A program made the position numbers and the translations under genes. From assembly GCA_963854835.1 (NCBI GenBank), contig OY978528.1:10882242-10946241 (forward strand): a DNA stretch of 64,000 nucleotides. Direction: 5' to 3'. The stretch comes from Megamerina dolium. Taxonomy: Eukaryota > Arthropoda > Insecta > Diptera > Megamerinidae. A model generated the notes under the pieces. It searched no databases. It saw only the letters and a list, made by a program, of their open reading frames with translations, and was not told the DNA's origin. The first letter of the stretch is position 1; every line of letters begins with the position of its first letter. Of the stretch, positions 48,501 to 61,200 are shown in pieces.

Positions 48501-48606
48501 TTAAATTTCATTATACACTTACTTTTTTCAGATTAGCAAATGATGTTCCTTCCGGGCTGGATTTTAGGGCGAACCAAAGCATATGCAGCCTTGGTACAGC
48601 CTCCAT
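39583..48606 (-). CDS. mop: Myopic (HD-PTP/PTPN23 homologue), Bro1-domain ESCRT adaptor with PTP-like domain, 11 coding exons
   Basis: An endosomal adaptor that binds ESCRT components and promotes sorting of receptors such as EGFR. Exons (minus): 48606-48523, 48118-47369, 47307-46086, 46021-44976, 44912-44397, 43008-41740, 41680-41552, 41490-41309, 41240-41053, 39872-39753, 39695-39583. All junctions are GT-AG and phases close to 1872 aa, close to the size I recall for fly Mop. The start MEAVPRLHMLWFALK matches the family N-terminus and has an in-frame TAA two codons upstream. The Bro1 domain is about residues 1-370. The V-like coiled-coil region is about 370-685. A Gln/Pro/Ala-rich linker follows (about 700-1500, poly-Gln). 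The PTP-like domain is about 1520-1840 (YDHARVKLD, DYINAAYIK, FWSMIWSQ). Its WPD loop reads W1730-T-K and its signature is N1766-C1767-LTGSE-R1773, so phosphatase activity is doubtful. Confidence 0.96.
40058..40580. mobile_element. MITE-like element of the agcctagacagacggcag family in a mop intron
   Basis: Inverted relative to 10924-11448. It starts agtctagacaaacggcagcg and shares long blocks with that copy. These include the complements of 'cagcaatcagccgtttagtt', 'atgacagaaattgatagtga' and 'gttaacagttttcaacatga'. The right terminus is degenerate (gctgccggttaccagcatac). It lies in the 1.18-kb mop intron between coding exons 9 and 10. Confidence 0.78.
40600..41000 (-). pseudogene. LINE RNase H fragment in a mop intron
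   Basis: The minus strand encodes PQAEVLAINEVMKGL near 41000-40930. After a disrupted stretch it encodes NNTADELAKNGATLQTLSD near 40800-40740. These are the acidic first block and the ADELAKNGA block of LINE RNase H domains. Stops interrupt the frame. It is on the same strand as mop, just downstream of exon 9. Confidence 0.65.
43222..43556 (-). mobile_element. tRNA-derived SINE, hairpin-tailed subtype, 5'-truncated
   Basis: The minus-strand copy retains the B-box region (gttcaatcc as gggttcaatcctccccggct, slightly rearranged) and the body (ttcggaaccggctaaaataa). The long 3' tail is ggcctttctggcctaagtgt, a cccctcagagagagggc hairpin and gccacataacctaacctacg. The tRNA-like 5' head is missing; the SINE stops where the 153-bp repeat relative begins. 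Confidence 0.85.
43557..43790. repeat. Diverged partial copy of the 153-bp repeat family
   Basis: It contains tggttcttatccgattgcgc and aggcgtggttttaattcgat about 100 bp apart. A flank follows (gtgctatcgttgtggagcaa, then ctggtcagaaaggcagatatgg) that parallels the 3' flank of the array in Dcp2 intron 4. Confidence 0.65.
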
Positions 48607-50420
48607 TTTGTTTTATGTTGTATTTATTCACTTTAATTCGAATAAGAATAGCACCAAATATTTTCTTAATTCAATTTAAATGGATTTGAATTAGAAAGAA
48701 AAATTATATATAATATTTTCTAGGGTAAAATTATAACAGACTGACGTGAAAATTTTTGCTCTGGAACTTTTGTTTTGTCTCTATTTTGTGATTGCATTCG
48801 TACGGTTTTCTTATTTGCTTTTCGTTCGAAATGACATATCATGGAGGAACTAATAAGATGATATTACAATGGCTGCAACTACACTACTGTATTAATCATA
48901 ATGTTTGAATTGTGTTCGTAAATATTGAATGGCAATAATGAAAGTAAGTTTTTGCAAAGCAAAGAAAGCACACAAACACTTAGTAAATGTGAAAGAATAT
49001 TTAAATTTAATAGCAAAAAATCTATGGAACTTCTCGAGAAACACCACCTTTTTAATGGCACGTCATTTGGTTTGTCATTGTTTCAGTGCGTCTCAAACTG
49101 TGTGTCGTTAAAAGTTTGAACAGCGGCTGATTTGGGTGCTGGTTGTGCAAAATATCATTACGATTATGATTTAAGTAAAATAACTTCTTTTTGAATAACT
49201 TTGTCGATATGCACAATTTTTTTTTGTCTATTTAAATACATGGTATTACAACATACGAATAATAGAACAGAAAAATTAGATCGGATCTTCAACTTTAATA
49301 TGCGTGATATGATTTTTATGTGGAAACAATATATATCTTATTAGTAACTTTAGCAATGAAACTATTTTTAGAGCTTATTCTTCATTTTGGATAGCAAACA
49401 AAAAAATAACAAATAATAAAATTTTTTATTGCAGCAATAAAAAGAATGGTCTAATAATCACGTCATAACTGAAATTTGCTCCTTGAACTATCCAGTTGCT
49501 CTCTTGCAGGGAAAATATATTTTGATGTCTTTAAACGTTGTAGTATCATTTAATATTTTACGTATAAATTTTGTATATTTAAAGTACCTAAAATTGAAAA
49601 CTATGTAATAGAACTAAGTAATTAAGTGTACATTAGAGTATTTTTCGAATATCTTGTATTTAATTTATTAGTTTTGTAATACTGCAGCTGATTTAACGCC
49701 TGTTGCTGCTGCTGCTGATCTTTATAACAATTAAAAACATATCTTTTGAAGATAAATTCGTTTTATTAAAAATATCTTGTTGGTCACAATAAAATTCCAC
49801 TTTATTATGAGTATATTGAATAAATTAAAACAACAAAAATACAAACTGAATAAAAAGTGCAATAAGAGTAACAACCACAACAATAATGATATTCCAACCA
49901 CTTTGAATCATAAAACTAATTTCAACAAAAGAGCTAAAGACAAAAAAAAAAAAAAAACAAATACGAGAGATAGAAAGAAATGGCAAACTAACTAACTTGG
50001 TAGCAGTGTGCAATTTAATTTACTAAACCGAATTACATCCTTTGTCCGGGTGCGATTGTACAATATATGCGTTCGTGTGAACTGTGACATCAGTGAGCGA
50101 CCTGCCCACTGTCACTATGAATGCATTTGTTGTTGTTCTTGTTGTTTTTTGTTTTGTTATTATTGGTGGTAAAGGCGACAAAAACTTTGCATACAAATTG
50201 TAGTGACCTCAAAGCGACATGAACACTAAAAAGCACAAATATTCATACATATGTACACACACACACACACACACACATTTATATTTATAAGCTAAAAATC
50301 CAGTGAGCCTTTGTCATGGTAGTATTTTTTTTATTTTCACTTTATTGTTGTTTTTATTAGCATTTTTTTGTTGGTTTTGGCGGGTGTCCGCACCAAAAAC
50401 TCGCTTGAAAAATATATGCA
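48607..50420. other. Region upstream of mop (5' UTR/promoter candidate) and spacer
   Basis: It must contain the mop 5' UTR and promoter near 48607-48900, but no motif is decisive. Farther right are AT-rich DNA, a CAR-rich stretch (49820-49990) and an (AC)n microsatellite at about 50253-50277. Short frames here are chance. Confidence 0.5.
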
Positions 50421-50422
50421 TA

Positions 50423-52073
50423 CAGTGGCTCACAGCTTATTTCGTACAGTGTATATATTTTTATGTAAATGGCTGTAACATCGAAACTAAAAAACTTATC
50501 GATAAGTTTTGAATGTAGATGTCTGTGTATGTGTTTAGTAAACCTAATAAGAAAACGGGGAACCCCAAAAATTTTTCTTTTTGTTATGCAAGAGAGAAAA
50601 ACTATTGATCAGCTGATTTTCAGCTCACATCTTATTTCGTACACAAACTTCAATGTAGGTAAGTTTCATTCTGCCGCGCAGTTACAAAGTTTTTTTGAAT
50701 TGTATGAGTTTTTGGACCTTTTTAACTATTATATCAATTTTTATTATTATTATTTTAAATAGTTAAAGTGCTGTAAATTAAACATTTAGCTTTATGGGTC
50801 ATCGTACAACGATGGAACAGCGTAAACTGGTAATTAACCATTTTAGGAAAGGTCAGAGTGTGCAAAAAATTGCTGAAATGACAAATTTAAGTGCCTCAAC
50901 TGTCCAATACATCATTCAACGCTTCGTTCGCGAAAATCGGTTGGAGAACAAGGGCAGAGAAGCACCTAATAAGATTTTCAACGCATCAGACGAGCGTTAT
51001 ATTGTACGAAAAATTAAGAAAAATCCAAAGTTATCCGCTCCGAAGTTGGCTGCAGAGGTTCAGCGTGAAATAGGAAAATCATCCAGTGCTGAAACTGTCC
51101 GACGTGTGCTGCGCAATCATGACTTGAACGGTCGAGTAGCCCGAAAGAAACCATTCATTTCGAAAATGAATATACAACGCCGACTTGACTTCGCCAAAGA
51201 GCATATTATTAATACTCCTGCGTTCTGGAATACCGTTATTTTCGCGGATGAGTCTAAGTTTAATATTTTTGGCTCGGACGGAATGTCATATGTTTGGCGT
51301 AAAGCTAATACCGAGCTAAACAAGGAGAACCTTAAGCCCACAGTGAAGCATGGTGGCGGTAGCGTGATGGTTTGGGCCTGTATGTCAGCAGCCGGAGTAG
51401 GTGAATTGGTTTTTATTGAGGGAACAATGGACAAAATGAAGTACCTCGAGATTCTGAAAAACAATTTACTTCAAAGTGCAGACAAACTGGGTTTGCGGGA
51501 AGAATTTCGGTACTACCAAGATAATGACCCAAAACATAAATCTGGGATTTGCAATCTTGGCTTATTTGGAACTGCCCACACTTGATGTCTCCACCACCAC
51601 AGTCATCTGACATGAATGTGATTGAAAATCTTTGGTCTATTTTGGACAATAAAATAAGAACACACAAGATTTCTAATAAGCAAGACCTAAAGAAGGTACT
51701 AATGGAGGAATGGAAAAAAATCACACCAGACATCACTCAAAAATTGGTGGATTCAATGCCAAATAGACTCCAGGCTGTCATTAACGCTAAGGGATGTCAT
51801 ACTAAATATTAAAATCAACTTACTTTGTTTTTAGTTTGAACTTAAAGAGACTGTACGAAATAAGCTGTGACATGAATTTTCCTATTTTTTTCTTATTTTA
51901 TTTTTTTATAGTGTCAAACACTAAAATTTTGAAAAAGTAAATTTTGGAAAATATAAAACAAACCTTCCTTTCAAAAATGGCATTTATATTTTGTTCAAAT
52001 TTTTGCTATATTAGGAATTACGACTGCAGCAATTTTTAAACTGTCACTGTACGAAATAAGCTGGGAGCCACTG
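50423..52073 (+). mobile_element. Tc1-like transposon with IR/DR termini, frameshifted
   Basis: The 1651-bp element is flanked by TA (50421-50422, 52074-52075). The 28-bp outer inverted repeats cagtggctcMcagcttattt (continuing cgtacagt) differ at one position. A related repeat occurs about 195 bp inside each end: ctcacatcttatttcgtaca at 50624-50643 and tgtacgaaataagctgtgac at 51852-51871. Outer and inner copies are spaced symmetrically, a true IR/DR structure. It is unrelated in sequence to the Tc1-like element at 35766. Confidence 0.92.
50794..51812 (+). pseudogene. Tc1-like transposase, DD34E, single frameshift
   Basis: Transposase of the element at 50423-52073. The first frame (50794-51585) has an N-terminal HTH (QSVQKIAEMTNLSASTVQYI), a second HTH (SSAETVRRVLRNHDL), the first catalytic Asp in VIFADESKFNIFGSDG, the VKHGGGSVMVWACMS block and the second Asp in YYQDNDPKHKS. 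The frame is lost between about 51541 and 51550. The other frame then supplies WLIWNCPHL, the Glu in SSDMNVIENLWSIL and the normal C-terminus to 51812. Spacing across the break is consistent with D34E. One small indel therefore inactivates an otherwise complete gene. Confidence 0.92.
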
Positions 52074-52075
52074 TA

Positions 52076-53066
52076 CATGTATGCATATATCGTACGAGTA
52101 TATTATTGCCATTGCTATTGCTCGCCATTTTGTTTACTTTAAAATGCATCGCTGCATTTTTTTTTTTCGACCAGCAAGAGATACGAATAACAATGTTCTA
52201 TAATAGTTGATGGTGAATTCTGTTTTGGCGAGGGAAGGGTGAAAAATAAATAAAATATAGGAAGTTACGCAGAGGTTGTACTTTCTCTTTCGACAGGATG
52301 TGTCCATGTATTTAAATGAAGATTTGAATTCGTCATAACCTCAAACAGGGTCGAAAAATAGTTTCAGATTCTTTTCTGAAGTCCAAAGTCAAGTTTTAGC
52401 TGTTTTATTATACGCAGTGTATGGGTAGCATTTTAGCATAGTAAAATCTGCCATGAAAACGGTTTATGGTTGCCCGTAAATCGACAAAATGTAATAATTA
52501 AAACAAAGTCGATCTATAATGATCATATAGCGAGGTATGCATGTATTGGAAGTGACCTTATTATATTGGTCGGTTCCGAATAAAAGAACTCTTGTGGCAT
52601 TACTTTTTCTGAGCTTTCTCACAGAGTTCTTTAAGAAGATTTTCCATGGGATGGGATTTCATGCTGTGTAAAGAAAGAATACATTTTTATTTATACTAAA
52701 TTTGCCATGGCCTGAATTTTAAGTGATTATCTGTGACGAATGCACTAATAAACTAAGATACGGCACCCCTGGCTCTGTGAGAAAGATCGAGAAAGAAAGG
52801 GACTGGTGACATAATGGTTCTTCTGTTTGAAATTGGATTTGAAACCCAGAAATATTCGGACGGGTGCTACAAAAGAACATGTGGGAGCCATGTATTGGAT
52901 CTATAACTTAATTCGTGCGATTTGCTAAGGGATGGCGTAACTTGATTATTATTCCATCGTTCCAATATTCCGAACATGCATTGGAAAGCTACCGTCATTG
53001 TGCGTCTTTCTCAGTATATGTCATTCATTTGAAGCGTAAACAATAATCATTTTTTTTCACTCAAAT
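52076..53066. other. Spacer with a short antisense SINE fragment
   Basis: About 52549-52650 (minus strand) matches the central SINE body in diverged form (ggtcggttccgaataaaaga, ctcacagagttctttaagaa). The rest shows nothing recognisable. Confidence 0.55.
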
Positions 53067-54043
53067 ATGTCGAACTTTGTGCCTGAAAAAGTGTTTTTGC
53101 GGGGAGTTCTTCTTCATTACTTTAATATGAAGAAAGTCATCGTATTTCGGGGGAAGTTTATGGTGAACATGCTCTAGCTGAGCGAACGTGCCAAATGTGG
53201 TTTGCACGATTTAAAAGTGGTAATTTTGGCTTGGAAGACGAAGAACGTCCTAGGCAGCCAAAAAAGTTTGAAGATGAAGAACTGGATGCATTATTCGATG
53301 AAGATTGTTGCCAAACACAAGAAGAGTTCACAGAATCTTTGGGAGTCACTCAAGCAACCATTAAAAAAACGTTTAAAAGCAGCCGGATACATTCAAAAGC
53401 AAGGAAATTGGGTGCCATATGAACTGAAGCCGAGAGACGTGGAAAGGCGATTTTGCATGTCCGAAATGCTGCTGGAGCGCCACAAAAAGATGTCATTTTT
53501 GCATCTGATTGTTATTGGTGATGAAAAATGGATCCAGCCAAATCAACGACAAAGCAGAATATCCATGGCGCGAAGGTAATGCTCTATGTTTGGTGGGATC
53601 AGATGGGTGTGTTGTATTATGAGCTGCTAAAATCAAGTGAAACCATCAATGGAGAACGCTACCGAACACAATTAATCCGTTTGAAGAGAGCAATAATCGA
53701 AAAACGCCCGGATTATGCGACCAGACATGAGTCCATAATTTTCCATCATGACAACGCTCAGCCTCATGTTGCAACACCGGTCCAACACTATTTGGAAAAG
53801 AGCGGCTGGGAAGTTTTGGCTCACCCGCCTTATAGCCCAGACCTTGCCCCGTCCGACTACCATTTATTCCGAACGATGCAGAACGCCCTCACTGGAATAA
53901 GGTTCACATCAGAACAGTGTATTAAAAATTGGCCTAATTCATTCTTGGCCGCTAAGCCGGCGCAGTTCTTTTGGGATGGAATCCACAAATTTCCAAAAAG
54001 ATGGGAAAAAGTCATAGCTTCAGATGGGCAATATTTGGAATAA
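53067..54043 (+). pseudogene. Mariner-family transposase (D34D type) with frameshifts and internal deletion
   Basis: It starts MSNFVPEKVFLRGVLLHYFN at 53067. After a frame change it continues as HALAERTCQMWFARFKSGNF, then DEDCCQTQEEFTESLGVTQ. A further shift follows near 53360 into the frame of GNWVPYELKPRDVERR. The first Asp lies in VIGDEKWI near 53520. Directly after it, part of the region that normally follows is missing and the frame changes again. The last segment has HGAKVMLYVWWDQMGVLYYE, the second Asp in FHHDNAQPH and the third in YSPDLAPSDYHLF, ending at 54043. At least three lesions make it inactive. TIRs were not identified with confidence. Confidence 0.88.
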
Positions 54044-57000
54044 TACCTGTTTTTGTACATGTTTTTCTTAAATAAACATATCTTTGGAACAAGTTTTCTT
54101 CTAGTGAATCACAACGGTCTATTTTATATAACGTCAAATGAGGCGAAGATGAAAGATTCAGTATCAACAATCAAAGTATCCTGCTGTCTTGGGAGATTTT
54201 ATTGTGGTCATTGAGGGTTTGACTGTTTTGGGACGCGATCTAAACATCAAAAACCATGTGCTCAGAATAAACCTTTTTAATAGGCTATTTAGCTCATTGA
54301 AAATTCAAGCCTACTCTCGAAAATTAGAATTTTTCTAGCGCACAGAATATTTTTCCGTATTTTTCATTTTTATAGATTTCTCTGCTCAGGTTCGGATAAG
54401 GCCATTGGAGCTGATGCTGCTATTTTTGCAGATATTTTTTGGCTAGAACGCTTGCCAATCATGAGATATTGTATAAGAGTTTGTATAACAGCTCTGATTT
54501 TTAATACAAACCGTGGAGCACTTTTTTTTTTGTATTATTATATTTGCTTAAAAATTTTGAAATTTGAAATTTGTTTATTTTATTTGCTTAAAAATTTGGA
54601 ATTTTTTGAAATTCTTGTATTATATTTTATTCATGTGTCTGTAAATTTGTTCATGTTCCTTTTCATTAAATTTATTTACATTTTTCTGCGTGTACATGTG
54701 ATGGCCCAATGGGGAAAATGTAAGCGATAGTGAGTTTGGAAGCCCAAACTAAAATTTCCTATAAAAAAGGCTTGCCTTTTCGATAAATTTTAACAATGCG
54801 ATGTTTTAGGAAACAATTTTCTAATGTATAATGCCAATGATATACTGAAAACATAGAATTTTCCAAAAGATACCGTACACCTTTGATTTCGTATATAATG
54901 TGAAATTGCCTTTAATTTTTGAACTGTTATGACAGCTGTCAAAAAGGCTCAATATTCTATCCTTTATTAGATTCTTTATGAATGACATATTTTTACCAAC
55001 TTGGTATGAGAATAAATGCTGTAAAAGTATGTGCTGTGTTTTCATGTGGAAATTTGCAATTATTTGTGTGCAGGAACGTTTCTCAAGTTGTTGTTGTTGT
55101 TGTTGTTTATGCGGGAGGAAATTTGCAATTTCTTTCAACACGTACATATATAAATATTGTACATATATGTTATATATACAGAAATCTACATGTATTCAGT
55201 GATATAATTTGCATTTTTTCACACGTATGCACATAATACGCATACATATACTCTTCAATATAATCTTTTACGCATATGCCAGAATGCGGTTACATTTATA
55301 TTTGCATATTCCCAGCAAGCAATAATTGTTTTAAAATTACTTTAGCGATTAATCAATACAAAAAAACTCCGATGGTTACGTTTACTCCTCTGAAAATGCA
55401 CTTAAACATATGCTTCGTTTGAGCTTTCTATTAATTTGCTAATAAAAAATAGTATTGGCGCAATGATCTAATTATCTGAAGCCTACATAAATCATATTAT
55501 GCTCATATTTAGAATTTGCAATCATAGAAGCATCCATCATATATTAAATATGAAAATTTTAATACAATACTGAGCCCTTCGTCTTTGGTTTACTGGGTTG
55601 CAGGTTGCAGTAACAGTAGCGTATTCGTGTATAAAAAATTGCTTATTTTCATATTTGATTATTTTTGCACCATTTTTGTGGATTACATTTTGTTCTATTT
55701 TCGAAAAACTGCAATGTAATTGTAACATTGGTAGGACAATACGAACGTACGCATTTAAATATGTAAAGGCTGGGTTATGCTCCTGCGGCTCTGTGGTGAT
55801 GTTAAAAATATTTTTCAAATATCTTGTCTACAAAAGATTCCTCTACTGCGATCTTAAATCGGTTCAAATTTATTACTTTAGATAGACAGTAAAAAATGGT
55901 TCATTGTCTAAAATTATGATTAAGTTAAAAATTAAAATTCTTGTATAATTCGATATGATTTCACTTTGATCAATGAATTTATGAGATACCCTTTAAGCTC
56001 TATGAGGCTCAACCTTTGGTGGAGGGACTGAGTACAGAAGAAAGTGGAACCAGTGACCTAATAATCAAAACGACTGACGAAATATTTTACATTCGGCTAA
56101 AATCAATCAAAATCAATTTTAAGGAACACATAAGAGACAAAGTAAGTTGCAAATACTTTTCTAGGACTACTTCAATTAATTTCCCCCAAAAATACCATAT
56201 GTATTTATGAATATTTAGCTATATATTTGATGATCGTATCCACCAAATTGATACTACATACTTTAGTCAAAAGTATTGACATATTGATGCAACTACTTAC
56301 TTACTGGTATTCAACAATTTTCTAATGGAAGGAATGCCAAAAAAAAAGAAGAAGCCCTTTGATATGTTCTTCTGTCAATTAACGCGTTGACGTTTCAACA
56401 ATACACTTCAAAGGGAAATTAAAACAATGCACAAACAAACACATTCAATAAAAAGGAGATATTGAGAGAGAGAGAGCGAGAGAGAGAGAGAGAGTAAACC
56501 AACCAATAATGACTGACAGCAAAGGTATTCATCATCAACACCCAAATACTTGTAAGTGCCATACAAAAAGTGCTAAAAAACTATACAATACTTTCGTAGA
56601 GTGGCAAAAAAAAAAAAAAAAGTGAAGAGCAAAAGGATCAATTCCCAATAAGAATGAGCAGATTTGCTGACAGTAAAAAATCCTTTATCTCAAACATTGA
56701 GATAAATGTATGGAATTTTTGTTCTTTGTATTTCGAAATGCTTACAGACAATTTTGAAATTGGTACAAAAGAAGAATAACAATAGCAAAACGCAAATATA
56801 AATGAGAGAACACTCAAATATATGTATTAAGGTGGCTTCCAATGTATGGAAGAATATGAATTCTAGATCTCATAGTAAAAAATTTGTGAAAAACTAGAAA
56901 ATTTTAAGTTTCTTGCCGTTTGCTGACATTTTAAAAGTGGCATGCAATGCTTAGAGTTGGGAAAAAGTAGGTATTACAATAATATCTTGTCTCTAGAGCT

Positions 57001-57300
57001 GTGACACCTTCAACGCTATATTTTTTCAAACCTACTTACTCCATAACGCAACCTTTTAATGGGATTCGAACAGAAAATGGAAACTTATGTAGATTTCACT
57101 TTCAGTAGCAGCTCTTAGAGCGGTTAAATTGATAATGAACTCCCATTAAATTTTTTGTCTTAAATATTTTTCAGAAACATATACATATGTACTTTCTTTC
57201 AATCTCCATCCCTAGGGGTCTCCCTTATAGAAATACGTTTTTTTTTATTAAGTACGCTTCCAGCATTCCCAAGCTGTTCCTAGTGAAGTAAAGCATATGA
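54044..57300. other. Intergenic DNA, no gene
   Basis: AT-rich spacer. It contains a (GA)n run at about 56462-56494, a short (GTT)n run near 55085-55105 and poly-A stretches. The open frames of up to about 108 codons are Phe/Ile/Lys-rich or antisense to simple repeats and resemble nothing known to me. Confidence 0.5.
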
Positions 57301-57379
57301 CCATTTCTGATCAGCGGGGAGCTAGCGGGAATGCCGGTAGGCTTGCTGCGGTTTGATGGCAAAATTGACTGTGGATTGC

Positions 57380-57941
57380 GTAGCTGGTAGAGTTGATGAC
57401 CTTTTTACACTTATATTTATCCTTGCAATTAGAGTAGTGCATTAAATTAAATGGTTTTCTTGGGTTTTAGTTTGTATTTATAGTTAGTTTGTATTTATAG
57501 TTTATTATTTTAATTTCACTAAGTATTTGTACAAAATTCACTTAAAACAAAACTTTATGATATTGTTGAATGCGGGAGGGAAAAATTATATGTATGCGCG
57601 CACTTGGCTAAATAGATTCTAAACACACAATAATAAACAATATCAATCACACAAACAAGAGGAGAAAACACATGGAGAGTGGGATAGAGAAAGTGGAGAA
57701 TAGGAAAAAATAAACATGTGAGTTGAGAGCGAGAGAGTGGAGAAACGGGAAAAAGAAATATACGGAGAGAGAGAGGGAGAGAGTGGAGAAAAGAAAATAA
57801 TATATGATAGGAATGGGAATAGGATAGGAATGGGAAGAGTTAGCAGCACCGGTGGTGCCAGATCACCACTCAACCCATTCCCTCATTTAAGGAGGGAAAT
57901 ACCCAAGTAGGCGCAAATTCAATCTGACGTAGACATTCCGC
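57380..57941 (-). repeat. Candidate 3' LTR of the Bel/Pao element
   Basis: On the minus strand a polypurine tract (gcaaggggggcggaa, about 57956-57942) is followed by TGTCTACGTCAGATTG, as at the start of a 3' LTR. The downstream sequence is CT-rich (a GA-rich block on the plus strand at 57660-57800) and later has AATAAACTATAAATAC. The distal end of the LTR is not defined because I found no second copy inside the window. The left limit given is arbitrary. Confidence 0.5.
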
Positions 57942-58256
57942 CCCCCTTGCAGGAATACTGCAAAAGAGACGGAACCCCCAGGCCAGACAAAGAAATTATA
58001 AAAAGAAAGAGAAAAAAAATCAGTATTACATTAATTCAAAATATACTTATAGTTAGGGAAATTGATTGAAATCTTAAAATTACCATTTAGAGAAACTTAC
58101 AACTAGGGAATTTAATTCAAGGTTTTTTTTAAATTAAATTAAATAAAAATCTTATAATTAGAGAAAATTAAATTAAGGGTACTGGGTAGGAAATTCATGA
58201 CTTAGAGATAAATAATATATAAAAAAAAGAGAGTGAGCCACGTTAGTGAAAGTTAA

Positions 58257-61200
58257 CTAGGGAGACGGGAGGGGAAGCGCTACTAGCTTTACTATAGGCC
58301 TAGTTAGTATGCCCTTAGCAGTACGGACATCGGCCACTCTAACATGAAAATCGGGGCCGAGGTAGGTTTTGTAGACTCGACCTAGTTTCCATTCATTCGG
58401 GGGTAACTGCTCGTTGCGTATGACTACTAAGTCTCCTACGCAAATATCCTTTTCCGGGTACTTCCACTTGGTGCGTTTATGCAATTCTTTGAGATACTCT
58501 TCCTTCCACCGTAGGCAGAAGGATTGGTATATCACTTTAAGACGTTGCCACCTGTTAAGTTCACTTAATGAGTGGCCTGAGATATCAGCTTCAGCGGGGG
58601 ACAATAACGGCGATCCGATCAAAAAGTGACCAGGTGTAAGCGGAGATAAGTCTGACGGGTTACCAGACATGGGGCTTAAAGGCCTTGAGTTAAGGCATGC
58701 TTCAATGCGTGAGAGTAGCGTGCTGAATTCCTCCAGGGTGTATTTTTGATTCGGGGGAAGCTTCTTTAGATGGGCTTTAAAACTTTTCACGCCTGCTTCC
58801 CACAGACCACCCATATGTGGAGCCCCAGCAGGAATAAATCGCCATTCGAGATTTTGATGACTCTGAGACGCCTCTACGCTATCACGTACATGACGCAAAA
58901 ATTTGTCATGCTCAGCTCGTAGAGCACGAGATGCACCAACAAAAGATGTCCCATTATCAGAGTAAATGATTGCTGGGCAACCACGACGAGAGAAAAAACG
59001 CGAGAATGCTGCAAGAAATGTGGGCGTGGTCATATCACTTGTGGCCTCTAAGTGTATCGCCTTCGTTGCAAAGCATACGAATACGCAAACATACCCCTTA
59101 GTAATGCGACATGCTCGGCCGACATATGCCTTAATGTCAAAAGGGCCGGCGAAATCCACACCGGTCGTAGAAAAAGGCCTCGAGAGTGTTGTGCGTTCCG
59201 GAGGAAGCGCAGCCATTATTTGCGTATACTGTTTCCGTTTTTCAAGAACGCAGGTTTTGCATTTGTGAATGGTAGTCCTCACTAAATTCTTCAGCCTAGG
59301 GACCCAATATTCCATGCGAACTAAACGTAGAAGCAGTTGATTAGCACCATGCATAGAGATAAGGTGTACAAAATAAAGCAGTAATTGAGTGAATCGGCCG
59401 GAATATGGGAGAAGTATGGGAAATCTCTCTCTGTAAGAAAGAGACGGGGAATGAACCAAGCGGCCATTGATACGCATTATGCCACTTGAGTCCACAAACG
59501 GGTTAAGCGTAAGTATATCACTCTTACGGGGAATCGGGACCTTCTGCGCCAAATCAGCGTATTCCTGTGGAAAGTGACGTTTTTGACATAATATAATGAG
59601 TTTATTGCGCGTGGAAACGATTTCTGAAGATGTGATGCTAAAAGACGTAAAGTGAGTATCACTTCGTCCATCTATCTGAGAATTCCGGAAAAAACGAAAT
59701 ATGTACGATATAACGCGCAACGCACGAGAGAGAGATGAAAAACGGTCCAAAATATCATCTAATTCTTCAAGTCTTCCAAGATGAGACTTTATAACCCTGG
59801 TCTCGGGGATGCCAATCAACTCAGTATTCAAAGTTGTAGTCGGCCAACTAGTTCGTGACATTCTTAACCACGCTGGCCCCTGCCACCATAGCACATGGTA
59901 GGCCAACTCCGTAGCTGTAGTTCCGCGAGTTGCCAAATCAGCCGGATTGTCGGAAGAACTCACGTGTGACCAAATTGAATTTCCAATCTTTTCCAGTATA
60001 GACGAAACTCGATTTGCCACAAATGTTGCCCAGTGACATGGAGGTTTTTGTAGCCATGATAGAACAATAGTAGAATCAGTCCAGGCAAACATCGTATACG
60101 TTTGGATTCGAAGCTGCGGTATTAAGGAATCTAGCATGTTAGCCAGTAAATCCGCTCCGCATAGTTCTAAACGAGGAAGCGATAAGGATTTAACGGGGGC
60201 AACGCGTGTCTTGGCCGCGAGCAGATGTGTATAAATTTCACCTGTGGGAGTCTCCATACGCATATACACAGTGGCTGCGTAAGCTTTCTCAGAAGCATCG
60301 CAAAAACCGTGAAACTGTACGATGCAGTCGGGTGAGAATTGCACAAAACGGGGTATACGTATGGTAGTCAGATTCGGGTAATCTGACAGAAATTTCTGCC
60401 ATTTGTGAAGTGTGAGTGGCTTAATCGCTTCATCCCAATCCGTATTATCCAGCCAAAGCTGTTGCATCAACATCTTCGCAACAACGATTTTCGGTGCCAA
60501 CCATCCAGCAGGATCGAATAGCTTGGCAATCATTGAGAGAACCTCTCGTTTAGTAAACGAAGCCTTGTTCGGGAGGGGGCCTGGAGAAAAGAAGAAGCAA
60601 TCGGAACCTGCATTCCATCTTAACCCTAGGGTTTTCGCAGTACTCGTGTCAGAGATATTAAGGAACTCGGAATCCAAAAGGTGATTCAAAGGGAGGCCAT
60701 CAAGAACAGCTTGGTGGTTCGAGGTCCATTTCCTCAACGAGAATCCTGCTGTGTTTAACACAGAGGTCAGTTCATTCCGTGCCGTGATTGTGTCTTTCAA
60801 TGTATGACCTCCAGCAAGTACATCATCTACGTACATAGATGTCTTCAAAATATCCGAAGCAATGGGATTAGCCTCTTCGTTCTCTTGCGCAAGTTGCAAT
60901 AGAGTCCTTATGGCGAGATACGGAGCACAGTTAACTCCAAATGTTACCGTTTGCAACTCAAAACTTTCGAGGTCTTCGTCTTGGGATTTTCTAAACCAAA
61001 TACGTTGGTATGGGGTATGTTCGGGATGTACGAGAATCTGTCGGTACATTTTCTCGATGTCGGCATTAAAGACGAAACGATAGAGTCTCCATCTCAGAAT
61101 TAGAGTCATTAAATCGGATTGTAATATTGGCCCAGTACATAAAACGTCATTGAGACTGTTGCCATTAGAAGTCCGACAAGACGCATTAAAGACAACTCGG

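Noticed and set aside
39753..48606. Two separate genes (a Bro1 protein and a phosphatase)
   Set aside because: All 11 exons join in frame over canonical splice sites and the order matches the single-chain HD-PTP architecture.
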